From NCBI GenBank assembly GCA_021397845.1, contig CM038053.1, forward strand, positions 142,986,541-143,050,540: a stretch of 64,000 nt of DNA. Reading direction: 5' to 3'. Below are positions 32,830 to 45,020 of the stretch, in pieces (positions within the stretch are counted from its first letter, which is position 1; the number at the start of each line of letters is the position of its first letter). Position numbers and translations under genes: made by a program. Source of the stretch: Areca catechu (lineage: Eukaryota > Streptophyta > Magnoliopsida > Arecales > Arecaceae). The notes beneath the pieces were generated by a model. The model did not search any database and was not told where the DNA came from. It saw only the letters and a list, made by a program, of their open reading frames with translations.

Positions 32830-33710
32830 TGGTGCAGGCACCAGAATGTAAAAGAGGCTTCAAGCAAACCTAATCAATTCGAACTCCTTATGGATTGCAA
32901 GTGAATAAGCCAAACTCAATTTTGGATTCAACTTTGTTTTAATTTTTAGCATGAGTCTTGTAATTAGAGTCAAGTTAATTTTGATTTCAATTTAGTCTTG
33001 TAATTAGTCAAGTTGGTCAAGTTGGGTTCAAATTAGCTAAGACTTGAACCATGGAAAGAAGCTTGAACCTAAGTAAAGGAGCATCAAGACCACCTATTGG
33101 ATTGGAGCTAACACTTTACCCTCCATGCCAAGTCAAGCCTTGAGGTTGAGTTCCACCTCAACCTCCATGCATAGTCAGCCATGCCACCTCACAATGCCAA
33201 GTCAAGCTTTGTTGAAGTGCCACCTCATCCTCCATGCCAAGTCAGCCATGCCACTTCATTCTCCATGCCATTCTTGCACCCAAAATTGCTGAAATTTGAA
33301 GTTGAATTCAAGTTGTAACTCTCCACTTCCCACTCCCCTTTTCAAGCATGTAATCTCTCCTGTTTTGAACTCAAATTAGGTCTTGGGAAGTTAATAAATA
33401 CCCACCCTAATCTTCTTGTAATCAACCATTGAATGAATGAAAAAAAATAGTATTTCTTCTCTTCCATTGCTTTGTTGCATTGTCACACCGTGAGGGAGAG
33501 GGTGTGAGGCCCAACCGGTTCATCCAAGCTACAAGGAGATGCCAACAATCCTTACCTTTTCTTCCTTCTCAAACTTTCATTCTTATTCCCTTTTCTCTCA
33601 TCCTTCCCATGCCACTAATATCCTTCTTGCAGGTTCTCTCAATGATTACAAGTCAAGGATGAAGTCTACTTTGCTTTGGGACCAATTATGCTAGGTATCT
33701 TCAACCAAGG
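32830..33710 (+). mobile_element. G5: gypsy LTR, truncated at 33710
   Basis: Starts TGGTGCAGGCACCAG. It is a diverged member of the same LTR group, with GTTAATAAATACCC as a TATA-like site near 33390 and GAATGAATGAAAAAA after it. It stops at CCAAGG, exactly where the detached end of G2 begins, and is inferred to continue as the reverse complement of 10294-10449. Confidence 0.7.
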
Positions 33711-35061
33711 TGATGCGGGACCTAAGAGATGCATGCAAGATATTCTTTGTTTTTGTGTTTTATATTTTAATGAATTGGCAAATTCTCGAAATTAAACTAA
33801 GAATAGATCTAGAGATTCACATAATAACAAGAAACTTCTAGCATGCAAACATAGACCCTAAACAATGATAAAGAAGGACCCCGAGATTGAAAAACCCTGG
33901 TAGGACTTAGTCTAGATCAATACCCTACTCAAGAGATGAGGGAGTGCAAACCTCTTGAATTCCTGAAGTGCCCGAGGTCGAGTTTGCTCAAACTCATGGA
34001 TGAGGCCAGGAAGATTAAGCCCTGGACCCTGCAGATCTGTCAACTTTTCGTCAGATGGTCCTAAAGGCAAGGCAGGCCTATTCCTTTGTCCGTGGTACCG
34101 AAAGGACCTGCAAGCAACCTAGAAGCGAGTTAAAAAAACAAGAAGGAATGGAAAAGAAAAGAAACAAGAGAGAGGTGAAGTGAAGGTGGCAGTCAAGAAG
34201 GGCTCTTCTTGTTGGGCATCCAGGAGGATCTTACAGGGGGTGTCCAAGGGGTTGGTGGCTTGCATAGGAAGGGGATATCTGGGGCCTCGCACCCCTTGAT
34301 GTTTCGAAGAACAAAGGCTCACTCTCTCACAAAGTTCCAAGTCAAGAGACAAGGGCTAGAAGAAAGAAAATGTATGAACATTTTTTCATTCATGAATAAC
34401 CATCCTTTACAAGAGGGTTAGGGCCATTTTTATAAGATCTCAAGACCTCATTTGAATTCAAAAAAAAAAGGGAGTTACAAAGCTTGATTTGAGGATGAAT
34501 CAAGAGGGTGCCTAATTTGAATTTGAAATTTCAATCCAAGGGGCGTCCAGCTTGAATTTTGAATCTCTTTTTCATGAAGCTTGGCCGACCATGGCTTGGC
34601 TTGATCCTTGGTGGAACAACTTGATTTGGGGAGTGTTGTGTGGATATTGTCTACTTAGTTAAGGAGAGATTAATGGCTGTTCAACATAGGATTTGAATTT
34701 GAACTTTTCATCTTGAACTTGGCCACCTAATGCTTACTTTGAATTTAGTGAAGTGGCGCCGCCCCATGCCATGTGGCATTGATGACATGGCAATCCATGA
34801 GTTGGCAGTCCTAGCTTGGCATGGAGAAGAGGTGGCTTAACACTTCTTCAATTGGGATTGACTTGATTGCCTACTTGTGGACCCATCTTCAACTAGCTTG
34901 AACCCATCTTCGAATTGACTCAAGTTTGTGAACCAACCTGGTAAATTATAGGACCAATTGATCCTAACTTGACCAAATTGGTCAAATTACAAGACTAAAC
35001 CAAAATTGAAACCAACTACATACTGATTACATGACTCGAATGCAAATTACTTAGGCTTAAG
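33711..35061 (-). mobile_element. Detached remainder of the G2 3' LTR, inverted
   Basis: On the minus strand it reads CTTAAGCCTAAGTAATTTGC and then follows the G2 5' LTR base by base to CCCGCATCA, without element A. It lacks exactly the first part found at 21544-21647. Together they make one LTR of about 1.45 kb. Confidence 0.85.
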
Positions 35062-35113
35062 TGTTGACCCCATAAGTGATTTGATGATAACAAAATATTG
35101 GAGCATGCATTTG
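35062..35113 (+). mobile_element. Detached 52-bp tip of the S1 5' LTR, inverted
   Basis: TGTTGACCCCATAAGTGATT followed by GATGATAACAAAATATTGGAG matches the outer end of the S2 LTR (reverse complement of 55480-55529). It abuts the TSD base run CTTAAG of the G2 LTR piece. Confidence 0.8.
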
Positions 35114-36643
35114 TGATGGGGGACTAACTAAATGCAAGATGAAAAGATGATGCAAGTGATTTGTTGGTTTTGTGATTTTTAGATTTTAATGATTTTCTTT
35201 GGATCCCCGAAAATAAGTAAGAGTTGATCTAGGGTTCTATAATAATAAGAACTATCAAGCAAGCAAGTAGTCCCTAAGCAATGATAAAGAGAGGACCCCG
35301 AGATTGAGAAACCCCGTAGGACTTAGCTCTCAGATCAATACCTACTTAGGAGCCAGGGGGCAAACCTCAAAGATCTGAAGCGCCCGATGCCGAGGTCACT
35401 CACTCTAGCGGATTCTGCCTAGATGATCAAGTCGTCAACCCTGCGGATGCACCGGCTGGCTGTCCGAAGATCTCGATGGCAAGGGCAACCGACTCCATAC
35501 TCGTGTCACCTGGAGGACCTGCGAGCATTCAAAGAAGGGTTAGGTTTCACTCGAAAGAAAGCAATAGAAGAAGGAAAGAGAGTGTCGTGGTGATGGCGAA
35601 GTTCTTCTTGACTCGAAGTTGGAGGATGGAGTTGCGTCAGTGATGATAACTTGAGGCCTAACACCTCTCGACGCCCAAAGACGAAGGCGCTCCCTCACGG
35701 AGATCGACATTCCTAGTGAACGAAGGCAACTAAAGAGAAATTGGATCTCAAGAAACTTGGTTTTTTTTCATTCATCAAAGATTATCATTACAAAGGAGGG
35801 GTTAGGTCCTTTAAATATGCACCTTAGGACACCATTTGAAATTCAAATGAAAAATTACAAGTCTTCTTGAATGGGCACCCAAAAATTCTGATTTTCTTCT
35901 CTTCTTGGCCGACCAAGAGCTGGACTTGATTGGGCATGGCATGATGTAAGGCTTGGAGGAGAGATCTTGGTGCCTTGAACTTGGAAAGTAGCTCTTTTGT
36001 TTTGGAAGAAAACATGAAGTGAGGCTTGGAGCAAGGCATTTGTTCTTCTTCCTTCCTTGGTTGTGCATCCCTTTTTGGTACAAAGCATGACATGGGGAGT
36101 GGGAAGTGGAGGCGCCCATGGATCTTTCCCCTTCCATCCAAAGAGGTTCAAATACTTTGGAAAGAAAACTTGATTGGAGGGTTTAAAGCAAGGGATTTGA
36201 ATTCCAAACTTCAACTCCCCTTTGACCTTCCTTTGGCCGACCACCTTCACTTGGAAAAGAGCTTGATAGGGGGAGGGAAAGAGGGCTAGTGTTAAGTGAT
36301 GTTGTCTTCCTTTATGCCTCTAAAATTCAGATTTTGTGCCACCCACATGGCAAAGTGAAGTGGCACCACATAGGATGATGATGTGGCATCCCAGGGTTGA
36401 TTTGGCATCCTTCATGTCTTGGCCCAAAAGTAACTTGGTTTCAATACCAATCTAGCTTGGGCCCAAACTTCCAACAGACTCAGACTGGACTCAATTTAAG
36501 ACTGGACACAGTACAGGACATAATTTGATCCAATTGGTCAAAGTACAGACTATACATGAGACTTAATTCAAAGCAAAAGAAAATTACAAGGTTGAGGCTA
36601 GGCTTGAAGCCTTATTATAAGACCCAAAAATTTAAACCCTAAC
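35114..36643 (-). mobile_element. Gypsy LTR in inverted orientation to G3
   Basis: Starts TGATGGGGGACTAAC (reverse complement of the G1/G3 LTR end) and runs to AACCCTAAC near the LTR start. About 60 bp of the terminal sequence are missing where X begins. A TATTTAAA box is on the minus strand at 35810-35817. Open frames on both strands are not conserved. Confidence 0.85.
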
Positions 36644-38940
36644 TGTAGGGTTCGGTGGCAAGGCGGAAACATTGATTTCAAAATTTTTATCTTTATGAAA
36701 TCTTCACCAAACCCTTAACCCAAGATCTCCTTAAAAGAATTAAAACATATAACATGTATATATAAGATTTAAACTCATATTAAAGTACTAACCTGTATTG
36801 CTAAAATCCAAACTTTAAATCTCCACCAGGTGCCCAAATGTTCACCCTCCAATGGTGATCCACACAGAAAAAGATGAAGACTACAATTTCTTGTTCTTGG
36901 CTCCTATTCTTGAATTCGTTTTCAAGAATTCAATTCTTGGACTTTTAGGCTGAAATTTTCTTTCTTGAAAATTTCTTTTCTTCCTTCTTTCCTCTTCTTG
37001 AATTCTTTTCTTGAATTCCCTTTCTTGAATTGAATTGGAAGAAGAAATTAAGACAAGTAAAGTCTTAATTCAAGAAAGAAAAGAAGAAGAATAGACCCTT
37101 CCTTTTCCCTTTCCTTTACCGTTCAAGACCTTCCTCTTATTCTTGTTTAGGGTCAGAGTTTCGACAGAGATTATCTCTGTAAGATAAACAATACCCAACA
37201 AGCATAAAGGGAAGGAGTATTCTGAAGAGGAGGAGAGGAATATGATCTCTGTATTCTGGAGAGGGGCGTTTTCTCAAAATATCGCAACCCTCTGAAACCC
37301 CAGGAATCACGATCCCTCATTCCTCACGTGTCCCCTCAACCAAAAATCATGATTCTCTGATTTAATTTTCATTTTTCCGACGAGGAGGACTCTCGAAAAA
37401 ACTTCAGGAAGAATCGCGACTTTTGAAGACGGACTTGCGACCGAAAAAAGATGGATCTTTTTCCTTAATTTTTCTGGCCATCAGATCCAGATCCAAGGAC
37501 GTCAGACAAGGATCCAAATCGCCCCCTTTTCTTGATTTTTCTCTGATGGAATTTCCTTCCCACGCACGTGAAGAGGAGTCTACACGCACGTGGACTCTTC
37601 TTCTTGGCACGCGCGGGTGAGGAAGGGTGTGGGCGGCTTGTAGAGAGAGTCTCAGTGCACTTGATTCACTTGGGTTCAGCCATGGGTTAGCCCAATGTCC
37701 TAAAATTTAAATTAGACCTTAATCTGGTTCAATTAGAACCCAATTAAGCCCAATTCGGAACCAAATTCGAATCTGATTCGAATAGAAATTTGGTCTGCAA
37801 CACATGCTAGTGTGTTTATCCTGCAAACATGATTTAATTCCAAATTAAATCCTTCATGAATTCTTTTTTGTGTGTGACCCATTGGGTTCCACACCTAGCC
37901 AGCAGTAGGTCCGAGTGCTATTTGACTTAATTCGGTTAGATCTCAACTAAGCCGATTTAGGTCAACTCAAACTAGCTCGACTCGGTCAATTAGAATCTAA
38001 TTCTAATTAACTGATTTGAATTACCATAATTCAATCATATATCTACAAGATAAGATTGACGTCTAGCAACGTATCATGTCTACCCAGAAGATATAGAATT
38101 TTGGTGGAATTACCAAAATACCCTTCAGTGGTGAGTTACCGGGCAATTCAGTCCTTTGATCAACTTGCATCCCGAATATGATTATGAATATGGATACTTG
38201 TCAAATCCAATTTCATATTCATCCCTAGATCAATCTTTATAATGATGATTCATTAATGAACCATTAGAAATTAACTCTAATGTTCATACTTTGATCAAAG
38301 ATTTCCTGAATCCATCATTTGATCGAAATTAGCTGGATGCAATTCCCTCTTACTAGGGCTGATCAATTCCTTGTTGACCTACTCACAACCTCCATATACA
38401 ATCCACCATACCCGATATCACCTCGTGCATGACTCAGTGTCATGATTGATTGCGAACCAAAGTATGGATTCATATATATAAGGTACCATGGTAGTCTCAG
38501 GTCAAAGGACCACATGCACTACTCCCATTATGAGAATTATCTATTGACAAATAGATAAGGTTCCATTAGATATTCTCAATCTGGATCAATTTAGTGAACT
38601 CATTCTCTAATGAACACTCACATCCTAGTATTAGTGTCAAACACAAGTGACTGTGAGATCAGTCACCCTCATCACAAAGCATATATAGGATGTGCTGGTC
38701 TTGCCGGAAACATTGATCCCCAACTCAATGTCCCATCGACCAGGAATATTTTAGATTAGGGTTTTAAGGCTTTAGGTCTCACTGGTATGATCTCATCATA
38801 ACCCTAGAACCATAGCCCTAATTTATGGGGTTCATCATATAATCATAAAGACACAGCGTATGATAAAAATAATGCCTTTATTATAATAATGTCAATTCAT
38901 TGATTTTGGGATCAAAATACAATATTTCAATTGTCTTTCA
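36644..38940 (-). mobile_element. X: probable solo LTR of an unrelated retrotransposon
   Basis: On the minus strand it starts TGAAAGACAATTGAA and ends ACCGAACCCTACA, so it has TG and CA ends over about 2.3 kb. It has no protein domains. TATATATA lies at 38472-38480 and a TTCTTGAATTC-rich stretch at 36890-37080 contains several inverted copies. The flanks (CTAAC left, GGGCA right) do not match and belong to different elements, so it is not a simple solo LTR. Confidence 0.55.
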
Positions 38941-39333
38941 GGGCACAATCTTTCAAGACTTGCCTTCGGATATGGGCATTAGTTATACCTTCAATATTAC
39001 AGACTTGGTTGAGTACAGGGAATTGGCAATGATACCCAGTGAGACTTTTGGACCTATCCCTTCTATTGAGAGTGATCCTTACCCAGAGTGTCCACCAATG
39101 AATTGGTCTGAGAGAGGAGAATGGATCGAGCGTATCCTGGATGATCAAGCCATTACGACCCGGGGCCGTGGCTATCAACACTTCCTGGTCTGATGGCAAA
39201 GCCTGCCAGAGTCGGACGATTCATGGATTTCTCGAGAGGACTTGCAATGCCTCAACCCAGAACTTCTCGAGAGATATGTGAGCTAGTCTGATCTTCACTC
39301 GACAAGGTCAAGTTCCTTCCACCCCGGGAGAAT
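38941..39333 (+). pseudogene. pol: G4 integrase C-terminal end and chromodomain
   Basis: Reads DLPSDMGISYTFNITDLVEY, GEWIERILDDQAITTRG and GYQHFLV, then a TGA replaces the next codon. The chromodomain is followed by SWISREDLQ-like codons and the serine-rich tail ending HPGRIG. The rest of the G4 interior and its 5' LTR are absent to the left, where X begins. Confidence 0.8.
39297..39333 (+). promoter_or_regulatory. G4 3' cis block: hairpin plus polypurine tract
   Basis: ACTCGAC (39297-39303), loop AAG and GTCAAGT (39307-39313) pair at six of seven positions. TTCCTTCCACCCC and GGGAGAAT follow, abutting the LTR. Confidence 0.7.
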
Positions 39334-40585
39334 TGGTGCGGACACCAGAGGTACCAGAATAAGGCAGAGGCTTCTCAACCTTCTGTGGATCACTTAATAA
39401 CAATCGAGTCCACTATAATAAAGCTTAGTACAGCTGAGTTGAGTCCTGTATTAGTCAGCTCATGTTGAGCTAGTCCAGTCCAGTACTAGTCAGCTCATGT
39501 CGAGCTAATTTTATTTTTTTGAGTCCTGTCCAAGCATACTAAAGACTCAAGACCACATCATACAAGTGAAGACCAAGTCCAACCAGATTGAAGATATGGA
39601 AGTTTAGCCCAAGTTCAACCAAGCTTGAAGACTTGAAGACCCTAGGAGGAGAAAAAAATTACAAACCAGAAGCCCTGGACCAGCCAGAAGGAAATTAGGC
39701 CAGCCCAGGCCCAAGAAAGAGTTAGGGTGCCATTCCTTATGGTGACCCTCCTCTTGGTCGGCCACTTAAGATCACCCCCTTGGCCGACCAAGACAAGGAA
39801 AGGGAGAGCAAATTTTGGGATTTTCTACCTAATATTTCTAGTTAGGGTTTGAGAGGGAAAAGGATTCTTATGTAATGTCTAATGTACCCTTACTTGGAGC
39901 CCAAGGCTAAGGGTCTATTTAAAGGACCCTAGTCTCTTATATGAGATTGATTTTGATATATGAATTAACTTGAGTTCTCTTCTATTGCTTTGTGCTGCCC
40001 TACTTTGTTCTTAAGGGGTTTTGTTGGTGCTTTCGTCTTCCCGGTGTTGCCACAGGATTCCTGTCGCCTACCATCTTCCCAGAGCCCTGGCCGCCACCTC
40101 CAAAACTCTATTCCTCTTTGCTATTTTTCCCTTATTTTCTTATTTCCTAGAGAGTTTTCTAACCCCTGACAGGCCATTAGCAGGTCCCCAAGTTCCTACA
40201 AATCCAACGACTCCAGCCAAGCCTCAATCGGACCACCGAGCAGAAAGCCAGGTATCCGTGGGTCTTTGGCTCAATTTTTCATGCCGCATCCATCGAGGAA
40301 CGAGAGATCCCTTCACTGTGATCTTCATCGGGCACTTCAGACATTGTCAGGTACACCCGCTCTACCTCCAGTAATAGTATTGTAGGAGAACTTGCCCTAG
40401 CCGAGGCTTCTCAGCCCTCGGCGTTCCTTCTTTATTACTTTTCTAGGTCCTAATTTGCATGTTTGACTTCTAAAATTCATATAGAATTCTCTATAACTTA
40501 TTTTGATCCAATTTTTGGGAATTAATCTCTTAACCCCATATATAAAACAAAAAAAAATAATTGCATGCATATTAGTCCTGCATCA
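39334..40585 (+). repeat. G4 3' LTR
   Basis: Starts TGGTGCGGACACC and ends GTCCTGCATCA. It is diverged in its middle from G1, with AGTCAGCTCATG repeats near 39450-39500. An open frame at 40021-40374 is proline- and leucine-rich without a known domain. S2 LTR sequence begins immediately after it. Confidence 0.8.
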
Positions 40586-42154
40586 AAGGTAGCAATACAA
40601 ACACCAAAGATTATAGTGGTTCGGAGCAAACCAGCTCCTACATCCACTACCCAAGATACCACTTGGGATTTCCACTATATTCACACCCGAATATAGTAGG
40701 ATTGTTTTATAGGCTCACAATCTAAACCTACACTAGGTTTTAAATAGGATCACCTAGAACCCAAATCCCTTTGGTTTTAAAATGGGAGCACCAAAGAAAC
40801 CCAACTCTTGGTTTTAACATAGGATCACCGAGAACCTAACTTGGTTTTACTAGGATCACCAAGAACCCAACACTTAGTTTTTAACAAAGGCTCACCAAGA
40901 ACCTATTTGGTTTTTCAACCGAGCTTACCAATAACCCAAGCAACTCACAAAGAAGTTGCAAGTAAATGCAACAAGAAATGACAAACTCTCATTATCGGAT
41001 AGTTGCCGAAGCCTTCTTTAATTACTCTTTAATGCACTTGAGAGGCTTCCTTTCTTCCTTCAATGAATGATTCAATCTTCAGATGGGAGTTGGTGAAGAA
41101 TGAAGACAGTCTTGAATGCTCACTTGTGCTCACAAAAAACTTTTGTATTTAATTAAGCATCCTCTGTTTAATCACTGATTTTGAATCCCTTTATATTTTC
41201 TCTTGTACTTGTTTTTGAAGGATATAGCCGTTGTAGTCTGTTGGTATTCGAAAACTAGCTGTTGGAGCATCCTTTAGCATTCAAAAAAGAATTCTGGAAC
41301 TAGCCGTTATGTACCTAGAAAAGAACTCGAGTCAGCTCGGATCCTTCGAGTCGGCTCGGATCCTTCGAGTCGTATGGTCGAGTCACCATTTCTTTAGCAA
41401 GGTTGGCTCTTTATCTCAGAGTGCAAAAACCTCACTCTGGATGAGTCGGCTCATGTCCATTCGGGTCAGTTCAAATTTCTATCATTGAAATCATTGAACT
41501 CGAGGAGTCGGCTCGCTTATACTTGGGTCGACTCTTCATCTCAAAATAAAAAATCAGCACTCTGGAGGAGTCGGTTAGTTACAGTTTGGGTTGGCTCGCT
41601 TTCTCAGGTCTTCAAAATTTGTTCTGGCAGAGTCGGCTCATTCTTATTGGGGTCGACTCGCTTGGCTTTGTTCTCAGAAAACTTCAGAAATGGACTCTGG
41701 ACGAGTCGGCTCAGTTTTATGTGAGTCGATTGGGATTCACTCGAGTCGGCTCGATTGCTGCATGCCAGAATCCTCAATGCGTGCCACGAGATAGAGTCAG
41801 CTCCTCTTCTGATTGGGTCGGCTTGAGTGAATTCTTCAGGAATTTTACAATTAGACTTAAAAACACTCTCACCAAAACTCTCAAACATTCGATACAAACC
41901 AACTCAAATTAAATTTAGAGCACAACACTCATAGAAGTAACCCAGCTTCATGATTTTACAAAGGTTTTTCAAGGAGTTCTTCTTTACATCACACTCATAA
42001 AATTTTACTTAACACACTCAACAGAATAATGTAGGAGCAATTGATAATCAATAAGAATCAGCCTACAAAACTTGTGAAACACTTGAGAGTAGTTAGTAAC
42101 AAATGTGCATGCTCCAGTATTTTTTTATCATCAAAATCACTCAAGGGGTCAATA
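40586..42154 (-). repeat. S2 3' LTR
   Basis: Starts within the LTR at AAGGTAGCAATAC (about 150 bp of the inner end are missing) and ends GGGGTCAATA. It keeps the uninterrupted site ATGACAAACTCTC at about 40980 into which B inserted in the other LTR. A TATA-like TTTATAT is near 41200. Confidence 0.85.
41325..41850. repeat. Cluster of GAGTCGGCTCG motifs in S2 3' LTR
   Basis: At least 15 copies of GAGTCGGCTCG, GGGTCGACTC and close variants occur in about 525 bp, spaced 20 to 50 bp. A matching cluster lies at 54680-55200 in the 5' LTR. In element sense the cluster is upstream of the TATA-like site, where promoter elements are expected. Confidence 0.75.
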
Positions 42155-43020
42155 ATCTCCTCCTTTTTGATGATGACAAAACACCGAGCATGAAAAAATG
42201 AGATAGAACTTTACATTTGCTTGTATAATTGTATTTGCAAGAAGGTATAAACAAGTATAGAAAGTATTGACTCTAATTTTGAACAATACATTCTTATGAC
42301 GTGCTCAATCATCATTAATGTCAGATCATGGAAGGAAAATTAGAGAACGTTAGTGGTAATGAGAGAGATAAATAATCAGTGTAGTGAGAAATAATCTCCC
42401 CCTCAATAAAATACTCTATGCTTTAATAGACTTTCCATGTAAGACAATGTATTTTTCAAGTCTTTCAAGAAAATTTTATGTTTTAGAGCTTATGTATCAA
42501 GGTTTCTAAGAGGACTTTATGTATCAGAGCTAAGAAAACTTTATGTAACAGAGCTTATATACTAAAGTAATTTTCATGTATCAAAGCATATCTTTTATAA
42601 ATTAGAGCATATTTTGAAAGATTAATGTTCATGTATCTGAACATATCAATAAAGCATATTATGTTTCATGTATCAGAGCATAAGAAAATAGATTTTATCC
42701 TTTTCATGCAAGTACATAAATTTCTCTCCCTTTTTATCATAAATCAAAAAGGTGAGTCCAGTAAGTTCAAATTTTGAAACATAGTGAGAAAGGTTTTAAT
42801 ATTTATTTGAGATAATTTTACTTTTTCAATTTGATTTGGAATTCTAATTAAAATTCATCATAGTAGTAATGTAAATATTGGATTAGTTTAGGGTAATTCA
42901 AGATAGTGCTAACAAGTTCCAAAATGACTTTCATTTCATTGAAGCAATTTAGTTCAAGTTACAAAATATGAAAGAAAGTACAAAGTTTTTTGAAAAAATT
43001 AAATTATAAGGTAAACATCA
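42155..43020 (-). other. S2 3' untranslated region with several polypurine tracts
   Basis: ATCTCCTCCTTTTTGATGATG at 42155 is the tract next to the LTR. Further pyrimidine runs are AATCTCCCCCTC at 42401 and TTCTCTCCCTTTTT at 42721. Between 42480 and 42690, TATCAGAGC-like words recur about seven times. No coding is seen. Confidence 0.7.
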
Positions 43021-43304
43021 TTAAAGTGTAAATAAAACATCAATTCTAGTCCTAGTGGATGACCTAAAGGTGAAAAGTAGGTCTCCAAGGATGTGAAGAT
43101 GATAAAGGTCCACTAGTAGGTCTAGGCTAAGAAGGGAAAGAAGCAATGATTGATGCTCTTAGCTATTCAAATAGAATCTGAATTTGTTCCATTTCTTCAC
43201 TTGTCTTCATTATTTCCTTGTGTAATTGAACAAGTTCAGATGCCTGTTCATTAGCAAATGCTTCTGTAGATCCCCTTAACCTTTCAAATTCAGCTCTTAA
43301 GATT

Positions 43305-44695
43305 TCAATCCCTTTCGTATAATCTTCTTCCCATTCTTCTTCCTTCTTCCACTGAACCCATTTTAAATATGAGATTGCTTAATTCAGTTCTGAATTCTTC
43401 AAGTGTATTATTGATAGAGCTTTTAATGGATTCAGAACTGGATGAAATCAATTCAAGTATGGGTTGAAGGTCAGGCTGTGTTGCACTAGTTACACTTTTG
43501 GAGATTTCAAGAACATCCACTCTACTGTGTAGATCATTTATTTGCTCTCCAAATTGATTTAGCATAGTCTCTACTGACTAGCGAAACTTGCCAAACATGT
43601 TAGTCATAGTGCAGGTAAGTGCGTCAGTTAGAGAACTCAATTGCTGTGAAATAAAGTCCTGCAAAATTAATGTATCAATAGTAGGTGCAGGAGCAACGGT
43701 GTAAGGTAATGGAGCATCAGAAAATGGCTGAACAGGTGAGTCTGGCTATGGCTCAAGAATAAGAACTGAAGTGTCCTCACCAGTTTGCATCTCACCTTCT
43801 TCTTCTTGTTCTCCAATATCAGCTGGAGTATCAGATTTCTTCCTCCAAGTGCCTTCAGAAAGCAGATATCCCATTCTTTGTAAAGTTTTGGCTGTGTATG
43901 TATCAGTATGTAGAAGTGGTCTGCTATCTTCATCAGATAAATCAACATTTGCAGCTTGGAAGAACAATGTCAAAATCATTTTATATGGCATACAAGCTTT
44001 TAGTTTTGTAATTGCTTCCTTCATTTGAGATAAAATTATTGCAGGAAGATTAATCTTGTCTCCATGAATCACCAACTCCATAAAGCATAAATCCTTCTCA
44101 CTAACCCAGTCGAACCATCCCATCCTACGTACGAAAATTTGACTGATGAAGCTATGAAGGAGTCTCATTTCCACTGATAGGGAGCTAGCTTTTAGAATGC
44201 CAATCTCATTCACATCTTCCTGTTCAAAAACTGTTTGAAGTGCTTTTGCCCTGTCTTTTAAGACTAAGTGTTCAATTCCTTCAAAAGGCATTTCCAACAT
44301 GCTGCCAAGACTTTCTTCAGAAATTATAATTCTTTTTCCTTTGACTACTGATTCAATATGCTGCTCTCCAAGTCTCAAGTTTTTATAAAATACTCTGACA
44401 AGGTTGGGATAAATAAGAATATTCAAGGAACACATATAATTCCAACCCTGGTTTTCAATCAGATCTTCGACAATCAACCCTATTTCCTTGAGAAATTCAA
44501 ATAGAATCCATCTACCTGTCATGACGGGTCTCATTGCCAAGGACATTTACTGACGAGGAGAAGGGGGGCTCGGTTCTTCAACAGGTTGAGCCGGAATCCG
44601 TGAGGAGCTCTCTTCCCGAAATTTGGAGCAGCTTTCTTACGAAGCTTGCTTAGATTCCCGATGAGGTCTCTTCCCAACAGCTTTTGAGGATCCAT
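43305..44695 (-). pseudogene. S2 extra ORF after pol (env position; plant transposon protein-like)
   Basis: A start at 44695 reads MDPQKLLGRDLIGN and a basic run LSKLRKKAAP, matching the S1 basic start. A frameshift near 44545 leads to the best-preserved part (44546-43746): WNYMCSLNILIYPNLVRVFY, KGKRIIISEES and MRLLHSFISQIFVRRMGWFD, resembling the 'putative plant transposon protein' family. After a stop, an acidic linker and a coiled coil (43565-43305) follow. No membrane segment is evident. The role is unknown; its retention after pol in two separate copies points to a conserved element function. Confidence 0.75.
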
Positions 44696-44814
44696 TCCCA
44701 CAAAGACACAGTGATCCAAAGAGATTTGGAGGGAAAGGATGTTTAGAAAAGATGTTTCGGAGGGAAGGAATGAAGAGCCGAAGAATAAAATGCAATAAAA
44801 AACCCTATGCCTAG

Positions 44815-44895
44815 ACTTAAGAAAGAGTCGGCCTAACATCCGAGCCGGCTAGACCAACATGACTTTTGCTCTAGTTGGCTCAAGCAGAGGGAGCA
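44815..44895. promoter_or_regulatory. GAGTCGGC-type motifs between S2 pol and the extra ORF
   Basis: AGAGTCGGCCTAAC, CGAGCCGGCTAG and TAGTTGGCTCAAG occur within 80 bp. The position equals the palindrome cluster of S1 at 24655-24785. Confidence 0.45.
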
Positions 44896-45020
44896 CAAAA
44901 AAAATAAATTGAAGCCATACTTAAAACCTTTTACTAAGTGAAAAATCATCGATAGAAGTAGAATATAGAGGTTATCTAGATAATATTTCCTTAAGTTTGT
45001 GGGAAATCAGGTTGAGGTTT

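Noticed and set aside
37404..37620. Overlapping short frames on both strands in X
   Set aside because: They are antisense mirrors of each other in a non-coding LTR with CACGCACGTG repeats, and no domain is seen.
43771..44028. Plus-strand membrane-like frame opposite the S2 extra ORF
   Set aside because: It is a shadow of the minus-strand reading, which is conserved with S1 while the plus frame is not.
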